Shown here: positions 13,690 to 26,139 of the stretch, in pieces
Layout: every line of letters begins with the position of its first letter
Numbering within the stretch: position 1 is the stretch's first letter
The notes under the pieces: model-generated
What the model was told of the DNA's origin: nothing
Seen by the model: only the letters and a program-made list of their open reading frames with translations
Databases searched by the model: none
Assembly: GCA_036429605.1 (NCBI GenBank)
Contig: JAVFKD010000015.1
Coordinates: 1,015,421-1,079,420 of the forward strand
From: Cladobotryum mycophilum
Lineage: Eukaryota; Ascomycota; Sordariomycetes; Hypocreales; Hypocreaceae
DNA length: 64,000 bases
Direction: 5' to 3'
Program-made: the position numbers and the translations under genes

Positions 13690-14258
13690 AGCCTAGATTT
13701 TAATAAAATTAATATTATATACTATTAATTAATTTTAGATTTTTAGTATACTTTTTAAATTATTATATTAAAAACTTTAATTATATTATATTATTAAAAT
13801 TTATTTATATTTTTACATAATATATTTATTATAACAATAAATAAACTAAATTAAAAAACAAAGGTTTTCAGAAAGCTAGATCTTTCGCGAGTACTTAAGG
13901 CCTTAAGATCGCTTATAAATAAATAGATTCCTTCCCACTGATCTACGCGAACCATCACACTCAACATCGCAGTTACTCACTTATATACACAGTCGCGTAC
14001 ACACAACTATCCCACAAATTACACACACACAATCAACAACCACAACTATCATAAAAAGAAAAATGGCTAGGTTCTAGATAATCAAAAGCAGTAATATATA
14101 TGATTACTTAACTATTACTTTAATTATATAATTAAATAATAAGTACTTTGTTAAAATATATAAGATTTAGATCTTAATAAGATAAGACTAAACCTATTTA
14201 TTATAATTAATTAATATAATTAAATAAGTTATAAAGACTTATCTTTTAAGAGAGAAGT
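13690..14258 (+). repeat. LTR-like repeat copy with internal deletion
   Basis: It carries TCGCGAGTACTTAAGGCC near 13,886 and TTATAAATAAATAGATTCCT near 13,913, then passes directly to the ATATATAAGATTTAGATCTT segment near 14,155. About 300 nt present in the 7690 and 10,130 copies are missing here. The region around 13,930-14,070 is CA-rich and only mildly mutated. Confidence 0.5.
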
Positions 14259-14354
14259 TTATGGTTAATATTTAGTTATTTAATTAAGTCTACTAAAATT
14301 TAAATAGGAAAACTAATCTTTAATTTAAAATAGGTTTTTTTAAATAAAAAGTAA

Positions 14355-14510
14355 AAACTTCTGCGCCGACTTAGGCGCGATAACACAGCGTATACGATGC
14401 AACAGGGTTTTTTCCTCCCGGTACACGGGTTTTTCTCCTTGTTTTCTGTAATAGTAGAGGGACTAAGGCCCTATTAGATAGGATAAGCTAGTTAGTGTAA
14501 TAATAATAAT
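14355..14510. other. Less mutated island inside the A+T-rich block
   Basis: This short stretch has near-normal composition, including TTCTGCGCCGACTTAGGCGC, GCGTATACGATGCAAC and CCTCCCGGTACACGGG. It retains CpG and CpA sites that neighbouring DNA has lost. No coding frame or RNA gene was recognised. It may be a younger or single-copy fragment that escaped RIP. Confidence 0.6.
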
Positions 14511-14605
14511 AATAAGTAAAAACTTATAATTATATATAAAATATATATATAATTCTTTTTATATTTATAGTTTTTTAATATTATATAAATAAATTTATTT
14601 TATAA

Positions 14606-16612
14606 GTATTGCCATTCGGGCTATAATTAATGTTTTTAAGTTAGCTTCTTGTATAAAGGTTTTCTCTATATAAAATATATAAGATATAATTCTAATCTAT
14701 AAGATTAATAAAAATATATTATATATTTAATTAAATAACATTTAATATATAATAATTAAAGCTAATTTGTTTAAAAAATATATTTTCAATAAAATTAATA
14801 AATATATATATATTATAGGCTATTAATTAATCCAAAGCCTATTCTATAACTAAAATAATCTCTTTAACTATTAAAATTATTATTATTAATATTAATAATA
14901 CAACTAATAATCTTATAATTATATAAGTATTTCTTTTCTTATTTTTATATTATATTTTTACTTTTATTTTTTATACTTATTTAAGAATGTTTTATTAATA
15001 CCTATAAGTTTTTTTAATTCGCTTATAATAATATACCTTTTATTTTACTTATTATATAAATATATTATATACTTAGATTAAAGTATTAAATATTTTATTA
15101 GCTTTAATAAAATAGCTAAAAAAAAACTTAGGCTATAATTATAGCCTAGAATTAATAGTAATCTTTTTATTTTATAGTAATTAAGATAGTTTTTTATAGA
15201 TTTTTAATAATATTAGGATTTTAGATTTATAATAAGAATTCTATAAGATTTTATAAGTAATATATTAAGCTAATCTTATTTAATATAATAATATTATAAT
15301 TTTATTTTTTATTAAATTATTTATTAAATATAAGGTTTGTTAATTAATATTATATAATTATAATATAATAATAATAAAATCTTTAATTTTTACTATTAAA
15401 TAGGATTTTATATTTTTATAAGTTATTTTTATAAGATTATTTATTTATTATTTAAAATTATAGTATTATATAATATACTACTACAAGAATTATTGTTATA
15501 TAAAAATATTTTTTTATAATATAATTAACAATCTTATTTTAATATTAATTAAAAAAGTATTTTTAATATATTTTAAATTATAAAAAGATTATATTTATTA
15601 TTAATATATAAAATAATATATTAAGTTTTTTTAAGGTTTTATTTATTATATTTAAATATTATATAATATTATAATTAAAAAAATATATTATAAACTAATT
15701 AGTTTTATATATATTATTTAAATTAAAGATTGTAAAAAAGTATTTTTATATAGTTTTATACTAAACATATATTTAAAAAACAAATTTTAGTTTATTATTT
15801 TTATACTTAATCTTATACTATAATTTTTAAATTTATAAAAACTAAATTTATTATTATATAAAAATCAATTTATATAAAAAAACTTATTATATTTTTTTAT
15901 TAATTATTATATGTATTTCTTGTTAACAAAAATAGAATTTTAATTATAAAGAAATATATACTATTTTTTATTTTATAAATAATAAAAATCTTATATTAAA
16001 AAAATAATTTTATAAAAGTTTATTATTTATTAAAATAATAATAATAAATATTATATATTAAAGAATTAAATAAAAAATTATAATTATATTAAACTTTAAG
16101 TATTTAAAAGATTTACTTTTAATTTAAATTTTTAATAATTAAAGTTATAAGTTTAAATAAATAATTAATTTTATTAATAATAAACTTTTTAAACTTATTA
16201 CTTAATAATATTTAATAATATTAATAATAATAAATAAAAATATAATATATAAAAATATAATTTTTATTAATTTTATAATAATAAAAAACATCTTTTATAA
16301 AAATAATATTATAATTATAATAAAAAGTTTAGAAAAAAGAATTTAAAGTTTTTAAATAATAATAATATTAATATTAAAAAGTTTTTAAATTTATTAAAAA
16401 AATTAATAAAACTAATAATAATATAATAATTATAATTATTATTTATTATTATAATAATGATATATTTATAAAATTTAAATAATATAATATAAAATAACAA
16501 TATATATTTAATTTAACTTTATATCTTAGAATTAAATCTTATATATTTTATATAAAGAAAAACTTTATACATAAAGCTAACTAACATGGGCTAATTATAG
16601 CCCGAATAGCAA
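14606..16612. mobile_element. Terminal-inverted-repeat element, copy 2, without the nested insertion
   Basis: The left end ATTGCCATTCGGGCTATAAT at about 14,608 pairs with the complement of TATAGCCCGAATAGCAATAC at about 16,594-16,613. The arms continue inverted for over 100 nt with the same TATATAAAATATATAAGATA-like segment found in copy 1. Interior segments also match copy 1, for example AATATATTAAGCTAATCTTA near 15,259. The short A+T-rich open frame at 16,315-16,500 on the minus strand is low-complexity I/N/K/F sequence and is not a gene. Confidence 0.6.
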
Positions 16613-18361
16613 TACTCACTTTAATAACTTCATTATTTTAATATTTTTTAGCATTTCAAATTAAATACATAGTAATAAATATTTTATTTTTTAAATAAGT
16701 TTTTTTTATTAAATATATATATATATATATATAAATATAGTTTAATAACTTATTTAAATTTCTAATATATACTTTTTAATTATTTATTATAGAGATTTTT
16801 TAAAATATATTTATAGGTATTAGTTTTTTTTTATATAACAAAAACCTTAACTTTAACAATGTTAGTAAAATAAGCTAAAATAGTTTTTATAATATTTATA
16901 TTTATAGGATTAAATATTATAAGGTTTTATAAAACTATTATATTTTTATTTAAAAGTAAAAAACTAACTTTTTTTAAAAAATCTTTTAGGCTATTAAGGG
17001 TACAAGATATTATACTTAATTAATTAAGTATATTTTTGTCATTCAGAAATTATATAAGTAAAAAAATAAACTATTATTATAATAACTTAAAAGTAATTTA
17101 ATAAAACTCTAGTAAATCTTTTAGCTAGCTTATTTTACTTATAAATATAAAGGCTATTTAGAATAAAAGAATATTTTTATTCTAACACTAATTATAACAA
17201 AACTTATTTATTTTTATACTTTTATTATAATAACATCTTTTAGAGTATTTATTATATAAGTTTTTAAGATCTTTTAATAAACTAACTCTAATATAGCCTA
17301 GCCTTTAATACTATAAATAAACAAATTTTAATAGCTTATTTAAGTTCCTGGGCTTTTAATTTATTAAAAAATTAAAAATCTCTAAAACCTTTTTATCTAA
17401 AAGCTTTAAGTCCTTTAGATTACTCTTTTCTTAATTAAGGCTATTTTAATTTTCTTAATTAGGAAATTCCTAATCTTTCTTAGCCTTTAATTTACGAAAC
17501 GTTAGGATTTCAACCTTTATAAAACTATAAACTATACAAACTAAATTTAAAAAATAAGAGTTTTTTTTCTTTTAAAGCTAAAAAAAAACCTATAATTTTA
17601 AAAATTAAATAATATTATTATATTATTTTTATTAGCTTTTAATATATAAAAGTTAATATAGTTTTTTTATTTTATAATACCTTAGCTTATTAAATATATT
17701 AATATTAAACTTAAAATAGCATAAGGCATTTTAAAGTTTTATTTTCTTATAGGTATTAGACTATTATACTAAAACCTAAAAACTACTTATACCTATTCCT
17801 AAAAAAACATAAACCTATTACTAGTTTTAATTATATTTAATTTATATTAAAATATAATTTACAAATTACTTTTTTAAGTTAACTATATATATAAGAAACC
17901 GTATATTATATAATGAACTATCATTTTTAAAAGGAGTATTAATCTTATAGTTAGCTTAATAAATTAATATAACTAGATTTCTAGTTTCTTCTAAAAATCT
18001 TAATAATAAAAGATAAATCTTTATTTATTTTATAGCCTATCCTATAATAAATAAAGTCTTAAAGATCCTATAAATCTATTTTATTTAATTAAAAAAAGAT
18101 TCTTTAAGTACTATAAAATATTAATTAATTTAGTTTTTAATTTTTATCTTAGCTTTTATTATTAATAGCTTAATTAAGAGATTATTAAAATCAACATTAA
18201 ACTTAACTAAAATATTTTTATAACTTAAAAAAAGAAATATATCAGATTCTTTATATAAAATAATTTTTATAATTTAATAAAATAAATATTTTATTTTATT
18301 AATATATAATAAGTTTTGTTAAGCTATTTAATAAACTATAAAAATTATTAAAATAAACTAA

Positions 18362-18880
18362 TTAATACTCTATTAATTAGGTCTTAATAATAAAAAAATA
18401 ATAAAACTATTATTTTTATTATTTTCTAGGTTATTCTAACTTATTCTAGTAGATTCTAACAATAAATAATAATTCTATTGTTTTTATTATTCTATAGACT
18501 ATTTTAGCCTATTCTTTTACTTTCTACAACTTACTTATTTTACTTATATATAATAAATAAATTCTTATTTTTTAATTATTTAATAAATTAAATATAATAT
18601 TTTATTTTAATTTATCTTTTCCTTTTATAGCCTTAGTAATTAATTAATTCTATAAACCTAACTTTATTAAGAATTAGTTTATTAAACTACTTATTTTTTA
18701 TACTTTTAAAAAACCCATTAAGTTTTTTATATTAAGTTAAATAGCTTATAAAATAATAAAAATAATAGGATTATTATCTATTATTAGAACCTACTAGAAT
18801 AAGCTAGAATAGCCTAGACAACAATAGAAACAATAGTCTTATTATTTCCTATTATTAAGACCTAATTAATAGAGTATTAA
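18362..18880. mobile_element. MITE-like element with about 115-nt terminal inverted repeats
   Basis: The left arm starts TTAATACTCTATTAATTAGG at 18,362. The right arm ends with its complement at about 18,880. Both arms include TAGAATAAGCTAGAATAGCC-like sequence in opposite orientation. A TA or TTA lies at each outer edge, compatible with a TA-target transposon. The interior matches a direct repeat at about 19,027-19,180. There is no coding frame. Confidence 0.6.
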
Positions 18881-19026
18881 CTATTTCATTTTAACATATA
18901 TAATCATAGTACTTATAGTTACTATTACAGGGCCTTAAATTAATATATAATATTAAATATACTTAATAAAAAAGAATTTATTTATTTATAAATAATTCTA
19001 GCTTATTTATGTTTGTTTTGTTATAT

Positions 19027-19180
19027 ATTACTTACTTTACTTATATATAATAAATTAATCCTTATCTTCTAGTTAATTAATTAACTTAAATATAATATTT
19101 TATTTTATTCTATTTTTGTCTCTTTTATCCCTAGTAACTAACTCATTCTATAAGCTTAATTTTATTAAAAATTAGTTTAT
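19027..19180. repeat. Direct repeat of 18,528-18,690
   Basis: Both segments share TTACTTATATATAATAAAT, a TAAATATAATATTTTATTTT-like run, TCTATAA followed by C or G, and TTAGTTTATTAAA in the same order and orientation. They are separated by about 340 nt. It is probably a duplicated piece of an older element. Confidence 0.5.
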
Positions 19181-20512
19181 TAAAAGGACTAACTGAGCTT
19201 TTTAAATAAAGCTAAATAGCTTACTTAAGCTATTACTAAGCTTACTACTTATTGCTATAAGGAATACTTTATTCCTAAGAGGCTTATTTCTTTTAATAAC
19301 TTTATTTATAACTATAACTTTAATAGGCTTACCCTAGACTAGCGGAAACTTTTAGGATATTATATTTTTATTGTGTTCTTTTACTATTATAATATTATAA
19401 AATATTTATAATTAAAAATGTATTAAATATTATTTTATAATTATAATAATATAAATTTAATAATAAGTTTTAAAATATTAATTTTTATATAAATAAACTT
19501 TTTTAAATTATAATTTTATAAGAAAATAATATTTAAAGACTATAAATATATTCATAATAAATAATTCTTTTAGCATATATATATATAAATTATAATTTAT
19601 ATTCTTAATATTAATTTTAATTATATATATATTAATAACTTATGTATATTATTCTTATAATTATAGTCTTATTTTTTATTTATATTAATATTAAGCTCTT
19701 TTAATACTTTATGTTTTTTTAAATTATATTATGTCTGCTAATATTTAATTCTAATAGAGCACTACATTCTAGTAATTATAGCACTATTATTATTATTCCT
19801 AATGTTATTTTAGTAATTAACAAACTAATTATTTTAGTTTTTACTTTTTAACTAATTAAACACTAACTATGCTTATTTATAATTGATTAAAAACTCAAAA
19901 CTAGGGACAACTTTAATAACCCTGCCTAGAAGCTCCCTAGTTACTGTATTAAATAATTAATCTAAGTTTATTAAGTCTTTTTTAATATCTCTTAGTAACT
20001 ATTTCAATGTTTTAATTTATTATTTTAATATACCTAAAATAAATTCTAGTAAAAGGTAGCATATATTTATAAATTTATATTCTATATTAAATGTATTGTT
20101 TTATTATACTACTAGTAAAACTATAATAGGAGAAATACTATACAATTTAAAACTTTAGGTTATTATGTTAATTATTTTAATTTTAGTATATTTCATAATT
20201 CTTTTATATTTTTATTTCTAAGTAAATATAACTTTAGATTTAAGTACTAGATATTTATATACTTTACAAGATTTCATTCTTACTTTTACTTCACAAGCTA
20301 GCCAACTTTAGCTAATAAAAAATCAGGATGCTTGTGTGGCTTGCTACCTGATGTCCTTTTTTTTTAGCGTGGACTCGGTGGGGGAAAAAAAGCCGAACAT
20401 GAACTTTAGACAATGTGAGTGTGCGTGTTCGGATTAGACTCTCCACCGCGTGAGTGGTCCTCCGTACTTAGATGAGAAAGGTTACATCCATACAAATTGC
20501 ACTGATAAAGGC

Positions 20513-20600
20513 TCTAATTGGTCGCATCTATTAGTACCTAGAATACTATAACATTTATAGTATAGCACATGTAATGATATATACGACCAATCAGAGCACT
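20513..20600. promoter_or_regulatory. Inverted-repeat pair of CCAAT boxes upstream of KGD1
   Basis: ATTGG at 20,517-20,521 and CCAAT at 20,587-20,591 sit in arms that are near inverted repeats (GCTCTAATTGGTCG against the complement of CGACCAATCAGAGC), about 65 nt apart and 210-290 nt before the KGD1 start. CCAAT is the target of the HAP/NF-Y complex, and yeast KGD1 is a known HAP-regulated gene. Binding here is inference. The rest of 20,291-20,803 is promoter and 5' leader with no gene; pyrimidine-rich tracts are visible around 20,690-20,730. Confidence 0.45.
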
Positions 20601-20803
20601 GATTTAACTTTGTGGCATATAGTTACGTTTGCCTTTAGGGCGCCAGTGATGAAGTAACCTTACCGCGGCTACCGTCACTTATTTCAATTTCGCTCATCAC
20701 CTCTCGCTCTCCGTTTTCCTACCCAGCTCGTGGGATGCGTCTTCTTTCAAGACGCTGATAATTCTGTACTCAGGCTTCTATATTCACAGTTTCAGACCTC
20801 ACC

Positions 20804-23800
20804 ATGTTGAGGAATTCCTTGTGTAAGGCAAGTTCGCAGTTGCTCCGCGGCACCAGAAGCGGACTACCCAATTCTATCTCAACAACGTCGGCTCAAACAA
20901 CATCATGGAGACTTTCGGTCGTTCGCAGGTCGCTCACATCGAGTGCCCCGCGATTATATGCAACGACTACCTCCAATGCGACACAGTCTGCCCCCGACTC
21001 TAACGACAATTTTCTCTCTGGAAGCACTGCCAACTACATTGATGAGATGTATATGCAGTGGAAGCAGGATCCCAAGAGTGTACATGTCTCATGGCAAGTC
21101 TATTTCAGAAATATGGAGAGCGGTGATATGCCCATATCCCAGGCCTTCCAGCCTCCCCCGAATCTGGTTCCAAACATGACTGGCGGTGTTCCTCGTCTTG
21201 CTGGCAGTCTTACGCTTGAAGGTGGCTCTGAAGTAGCAAATCACCTCAAGGTCCAGTTATTGGTGCGCGCATACCAAGCTCGTGGTCACCACAAAGCCAA
21301 CATCGACCCTCTTGGCATAAGGAACACTGCCGAGGGCTTTGGTAATGTTAGGCCCAAGGAGTTGAGCCTGGACTACTACGGGTTCTCAGAGAAGGACCTC
21401 AATACGGAATACACTCTTGGCCCCGGCATTCTCCCTCAATTCAAGCGGGAAGGGCGTGAGAAAATGACTCTCCGTGAGATCGTCGCCGCCTGCGAGAAGA
21501 TCTATTCAGGCTCTTACGGTGTTGAATTCATCCACATTCCTGATCGTGAGAAGTGTGATTGGCTCCGCGAGCGACTCGAGGTCCCCCAACCATTCAAGTA
21601 CTCCATTGATGAGAAGCGCCGTGTGCTAGATCGTCTCATCTGGAGCTCCAGCTTCGAATCTTTCCTCGCAACTAAATACCCCAACGACAAACGATTTGGT
21701 CTTGAGGGTTGCGAGACGTTAGTTCCTGGTATGAAGGCTTTGATTGACCGCAGTGTTGATTACGGTGTTAAGGATATCGTCATTGGAATGCCCCACCGTG
21801 GAAGACTTAACGTTCTCAGCAATGTGGTACGAAAACCGAACGAGTCTATCTTCAGTGAATTCGCTGGTACTCTCGGTGCCGGAGATGAGGGTTCAGGCGA
21901 CGTCAAATACCACCTGGGCATGAATTTTGAGCGACCTACGCCCTCCGGCAAGCGTGTACAGCTTTCACTTGTTGCTAATCCATCTCATCTAGAAGCTGAG
22001 GATCCTGTCGTCCTTGGCAAGACCCGTGCTATTCAGCACTACAATAACGACGAGAAGACTCATAGAACTGCTATGGGCGTACTGTTGCATGGTGATGCTG
22101 CATTTGCAGCCCAGGGTGTCGTTTATGAGTGTCTCGGATTCCACTCTCTTCCTGCTTTCTCTACCGGAGGCACCATTCATTTGGTAGTGAACAATCAGAT
22201 TGGTTTTACTACCGATCCTCGGTTCGCTCGATCAACTGCTTACTGTACAGATATTGCCAAAGCCATTGATGCTCCGGTTTTCCATGTCAATGCCGATGAT
22301 GTCGAAGCTGTTAACTTTGTCTGTCAGCTAGCTGCCGATTGGCGTGCCGAATTCCAGCACGATGTAGTTATCGACTTGATCTGTTACCGTAAACACGGTC
22401 ACAATGAGACAGATCAGCCATCGTTTACTCAGCCTCTGATGTACAAGCGCATCCAAGACAAGGTCCCTCAAATTGACATCTATGTCAACAAATTGCTGCA
22501 GGAAGGCACCTTCACAAAGGAGGACATTGAGGAGCATAAGCAATGGGTTTGGGGTATGCTAGAAGAGAGCTTTGCCAAGTCCAAAGACTATCAACCGACA
22601 TCCAAAGAGTGGACAACTTCAGCATGGAATGGTTTCAAGTCTCCGAAGGAGCTGGCAACCGAGATTCTCCCCCATAATGACACTAGGGTTGATTTCAAGT
22701 CATTGGAACATATTAGCGAAGTCATCGGCTCAGCGACTGAGGGCTTCCACGTTCATCGCAATCTGAAGCGTATTCTTAACAATCGAACCAAGTCAGTCGC
22801 AGAGGGCAAGAATATTGACTTTCCAACTGCGGAGGCGCTGGCCTTTGGCTCTTTGGTTACTGAAGGCTATCACGTCCGCGTATCCGGCCAGGATGTAGAG
22901 CGTGGCACATTCTCGCAGCGTCATGCGGTATTCCACGACCAGGAGACTGAGCAGACCTACACTCCTCTGCAACATATTAGCAAGGACCAGGGTAAATTCG
23001 TCATTTCTAATTCGTCGCTTAGTGAATTTGGAGCGCTCGGTTTCGAATATGGGTACTCCTTATCATCGCCCAATGCCTTGGTCATGTGGGAGGCGCAGTT
23101 TGGTGACTTTGCCAACAATGCCCAGTGTATCATTGACCAATTTATTGCTTCTGGCGAGGTCAAGTGGATGCAGCGAACTGGTTTAGTCATGTCGCTTCCC
23201 CATGGATACGATGGCCAGGGTCCTGAGCACTCGTCTGGTCGTTTAGAGCGCTACTTGCAACTCTGCAACGAAGACCCTCGAGTGTTCCCATCGGAGGAGA
23301 AGCTGCCTCGCCAACACCAGGATTGCAATATGCAGATTGCCTACATGACAACTCCTGCTAACTTGTTCCATGCCCTTCGTCGACAGATGCACCGACAATT
23401 TCGAAAACGTAAGTAGATTTATCTCTCTCCCCCTAGTACCCTACGGACTGTCCTGATTCTAACTTGGGGTTTGTAGCTCTCATTATTTTCTTCTCTAAAT
23501 CGCTGCTTCGACACCCCTGGCTCGCTCGAATATTGAGGAATTCACTGGTGAAAATGCGGGCTTCCAATGGATCATCCCTGATCCAGAACATCAGACTGGC
23601 ACTATCAAATCACCAGACGAGATTGATCGAGTCATTCTTTGCACCGGCCAAGTTTGGGCCAGCCTGCATAAATACCGCGCTGACAATAAGATTGACAATG
23701 TCGCCTTCACCCGCATTGAGCAACTGAACCCCTTCCCATGGCAGCAGCTTAAGGAGAACCTAGATATGTACCCCAATGCTAAGACGATTGTCTGGGCACA

Positions 23801-24020
23801 AGAAGAGCCACTGAATGCCGGCGCTTGGAGCTTTACCCAGCCACGCATCGAGACTTTGTTGAACCAGACTCAGTATCACGACCGAAAGCATGTTATGTAT
23901 GCCGGCCGAAATCCAAGCGCGTCCGTGGCTACGGGACTGAAGCACATGCATACTAAGGAAGAGCAAGAATTCTTAGCGATGGCATTTACTGTAAAGCAGG
24001 ATAAGCTTAAGGGCGAGTAA
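20804..24020 (+). CDS. KGD1: 2-oxoglutarate dehydrogenase E1 component, mitochondrial (apparent one-base frameshift)
   Basis: This is the thiamine-diphosphate E1 subunit of the 2-oxoglutarate dehydrogenase complex of the TCA cycle. The first 50 or so residues are rich in R, S and T with few acids, like a mitochondrial presequence. Family motifs are clear: GMPHRGRLNVL near residue 328, HGDAAFA near 429 and HGHNETDQPSFTQP near 530. Exons are 20,804-23,408 and 23,477-24,020, split by a 68-nt GTAAGT...TAG intron. In exon 2 the conserved frame (LIIFFSKSLLRHP) is lost at the CCCC run 23,514-23,517 and resumes at once one frame over (ARSNIEEFTGENAGF). One extra C would join them and give about 1049 residues, the normal family size. 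As written, the protein stops at about 23,727 and lacks the C-terminal domain. Sequencing error is likelier than a pseudogene. Confidence 0.93.
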
Positions 24021-24563
24021 AGAGAAATTATATGTGTATTATTATGTGTTATTAAGAGCTGTTAATATAATATGTCAGACAGTGAGGTATAATATCATCC
24101 TGATGATAATCGGTACGTACTTACGGAAGTCTACGCCAAAAGTGTTGTCTTCCAGTTATGCAAATTATACAACAACCCCTGTTAGTGTTTTATCTTCGAT
24201 AGAAATTAATCGAAAATCCTAGCACTATACTAAGTATATGAAAATATTTAAGCAACCTCTAGTAATATTAGTACTGTAAAATTTAATGAGTTGAACTAGG
24301 CTTTAATTATATTTATATATAAACTATATATACTATTTGAAATAATCAAGTAATATTAAAGTAAACCTTTTAATATATACTTTTATAAAACTAGGAATAT
24401 TAAATAAAAGTTTTAAATAAGTTATTAATTAACTTTTTAAATTAATATTTATACTATGTTTTGTTTATTTATAATAATATCTTTAATATACTACCCTATA
24501 GTCCTCTATTAACAAGCCTTATTGCGTTACTTACCTTTACTGCACATTTATAATTTCGTTTTT
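24021..24563. other. Intergenic spacer, A+T-rich, no gene seen
   Basis: This is the 3' region of KGD1 and the promoter of the TrpRS gene. Positions 24,230-24,480 are A+T-rich like the left block but carry no repeat I recognise. Nothing coding is visible. Confidence 0.6.
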
Positions 24564-25910
24564 ATGCAATTCATTGAGCTTCGTTACTGTTCTTCTCAAT
24601 GGCCCCTTATCCATCTCATGTTTCCTCTCAGAGCCACTCAGCATTTACAACGGCGTGTTGTCTTCTCTGGCATCCAGCCAACTGGTGTTCCACACCTTGG
24701 CAATTATATAGGTGCCTTGAGACAATGGCTCCAGTTTCAGCGGCAGGAACATCAATCCACTCGTTTGATATTCTCGATTGTTGACCTCCATGCCATCACC
24801 ACACCACAATCACCGGAGAAATTACGGACACTTCGTAGGCATGCTTTAGCTGCTTTACTCGCCATTGGTATTGATCCAAAAAGATGCCTACTTTTCTATC
24901 AATCTTCTGTTGGGTTCATTCATCACAACTCTCTGACGCCCTCGCCTAATAAATATCTAGGTGCCAGCTCATTCAGAGCTAATGTGGATTCTCGCTTGCA
25001 CTGCGTCCATGGGTTACCTATCAAGAATGACACAGTGGAAGGTATATGGTCTCCCCCGTCACACCTTGGTCCCAGACATTAACACTTAGCTCCATTTGCC
25101 TATAGTCTAAACTGCACTTGTCCGCGTCTTCCAAGCTGGAAGATCGTTCTGTAAGCTCCAAGTTGAAGCTTGGACTATTCTCTTACCCAGTTCTCCAGGC
25201 AGCTGATATTCTAGTTCATAGGTAGGCCCCATATCTACATTCAACTTATGCTTCTCTAGTTTGCTGATTCTCCACCAGGGCCACTCATGTGCCCGTTGGA
25301 CATGATCAACAACAACATTTAGAGTTTGCGCGGGAATGTGTCACCAACTTTAATCATGCGTATGGCCCTCATTTGGTCTACCCGGAAACACTAACACGTA
25401 TATCTCCTACTGCACTTAGCAGCCCTCTTTCTTTATTTTCGCTAATCGTTAACAGCCCCCGTGCAACGTATCATGTCCTTGACTGAGCCCACTTCCAAGA
25501 TGTCTAAATCCCACCCACTAGAGCGCTCGCGAATTCTCATCACTGACACACCGGATGATATTCGTGCCAAGGTTGCGGGAGCTTTGACCGACTCCATACC
25601 GGGCATCTCCTATGATCCCGTCACCCGCCCGGGAATATCAAATCTGCTAGAGATACTTTCTATTTTTGATGTACAATGTCGGAGCTCAACGCAGCTTGCC
25701 GTCGACTATGCCCAAACCCCACCCCGACAATTTAAGGAGATGGTTTCTGATGCTCTCATTTCTGGATTACATGGCATTAAGGATCGCTACGCCGAGATCC
25801 TAAATGCGAGTGACGCTTATCTTGACTCCGTGGAAGCAGAAGGCGCTATCAAAGCGCGAGAAAGTGCAGAGGAGACAATGAGTATTGTTAGGACTGCCGT
25901 TGGCTTCTGA
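24564..25910 (+). CDS. MSW1: Tryptophanyl-tRNA synthetase, mitochondrial
   Basis: This class I aminoacyl-tRNA synthetase charges mitochondrial tRNA-Trp. Five exons splice cleanly: 24,564-24,908, 24,961-25,041, 25,106-25,221, 25,279-25,397 and 25,456-25,910, giving 371 residues, normal for the organellar/bacterial type. The HIGH-type motif is in PTGVPHLGNYIGA near residue 40. Family sequence PAHSELMWILACTASMGYLS follows the first intron, then PVGHDQQQHLEFAR, and KMSKSHP near residue 235. The start is the first ATG upstream of the conserved RVVFSGIQPTG. The resulting 25-30 residue leader is consistent with mitochondrial import, though not a strong presequence. An upstream in-frame TTG at 24,522 is not a plausible start. 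Confidence 0.93.
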
Positions 25911-26139
25911 TCTGGTCTAGGAAAGAGTATATTACTTCAAATACAGCTTTCCCCCCACCCCAGTTACACACCTGGGGTATCTGCATTTCCATCATAGCAC
26001 TCGTATTGGCAATGAATTGTGTACGATCGAGACGATATGAACAAATTACTGCGTTTATGAATTCTTTTATAGTGAGCCCTCGCTGGAGCCGTGGGGTCTG
26101 CCTCGTTATATGATTGCATTAATATCTCCAAGAGACCAT

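Noticed and set aside
16315..16500. 61-codon open frame in the A+T-rich block
   Set aside because: It is made almost only of I, N, K, F and Y from A+T-rich sequence and lies inside a degraded element; no domain or start context supports it.
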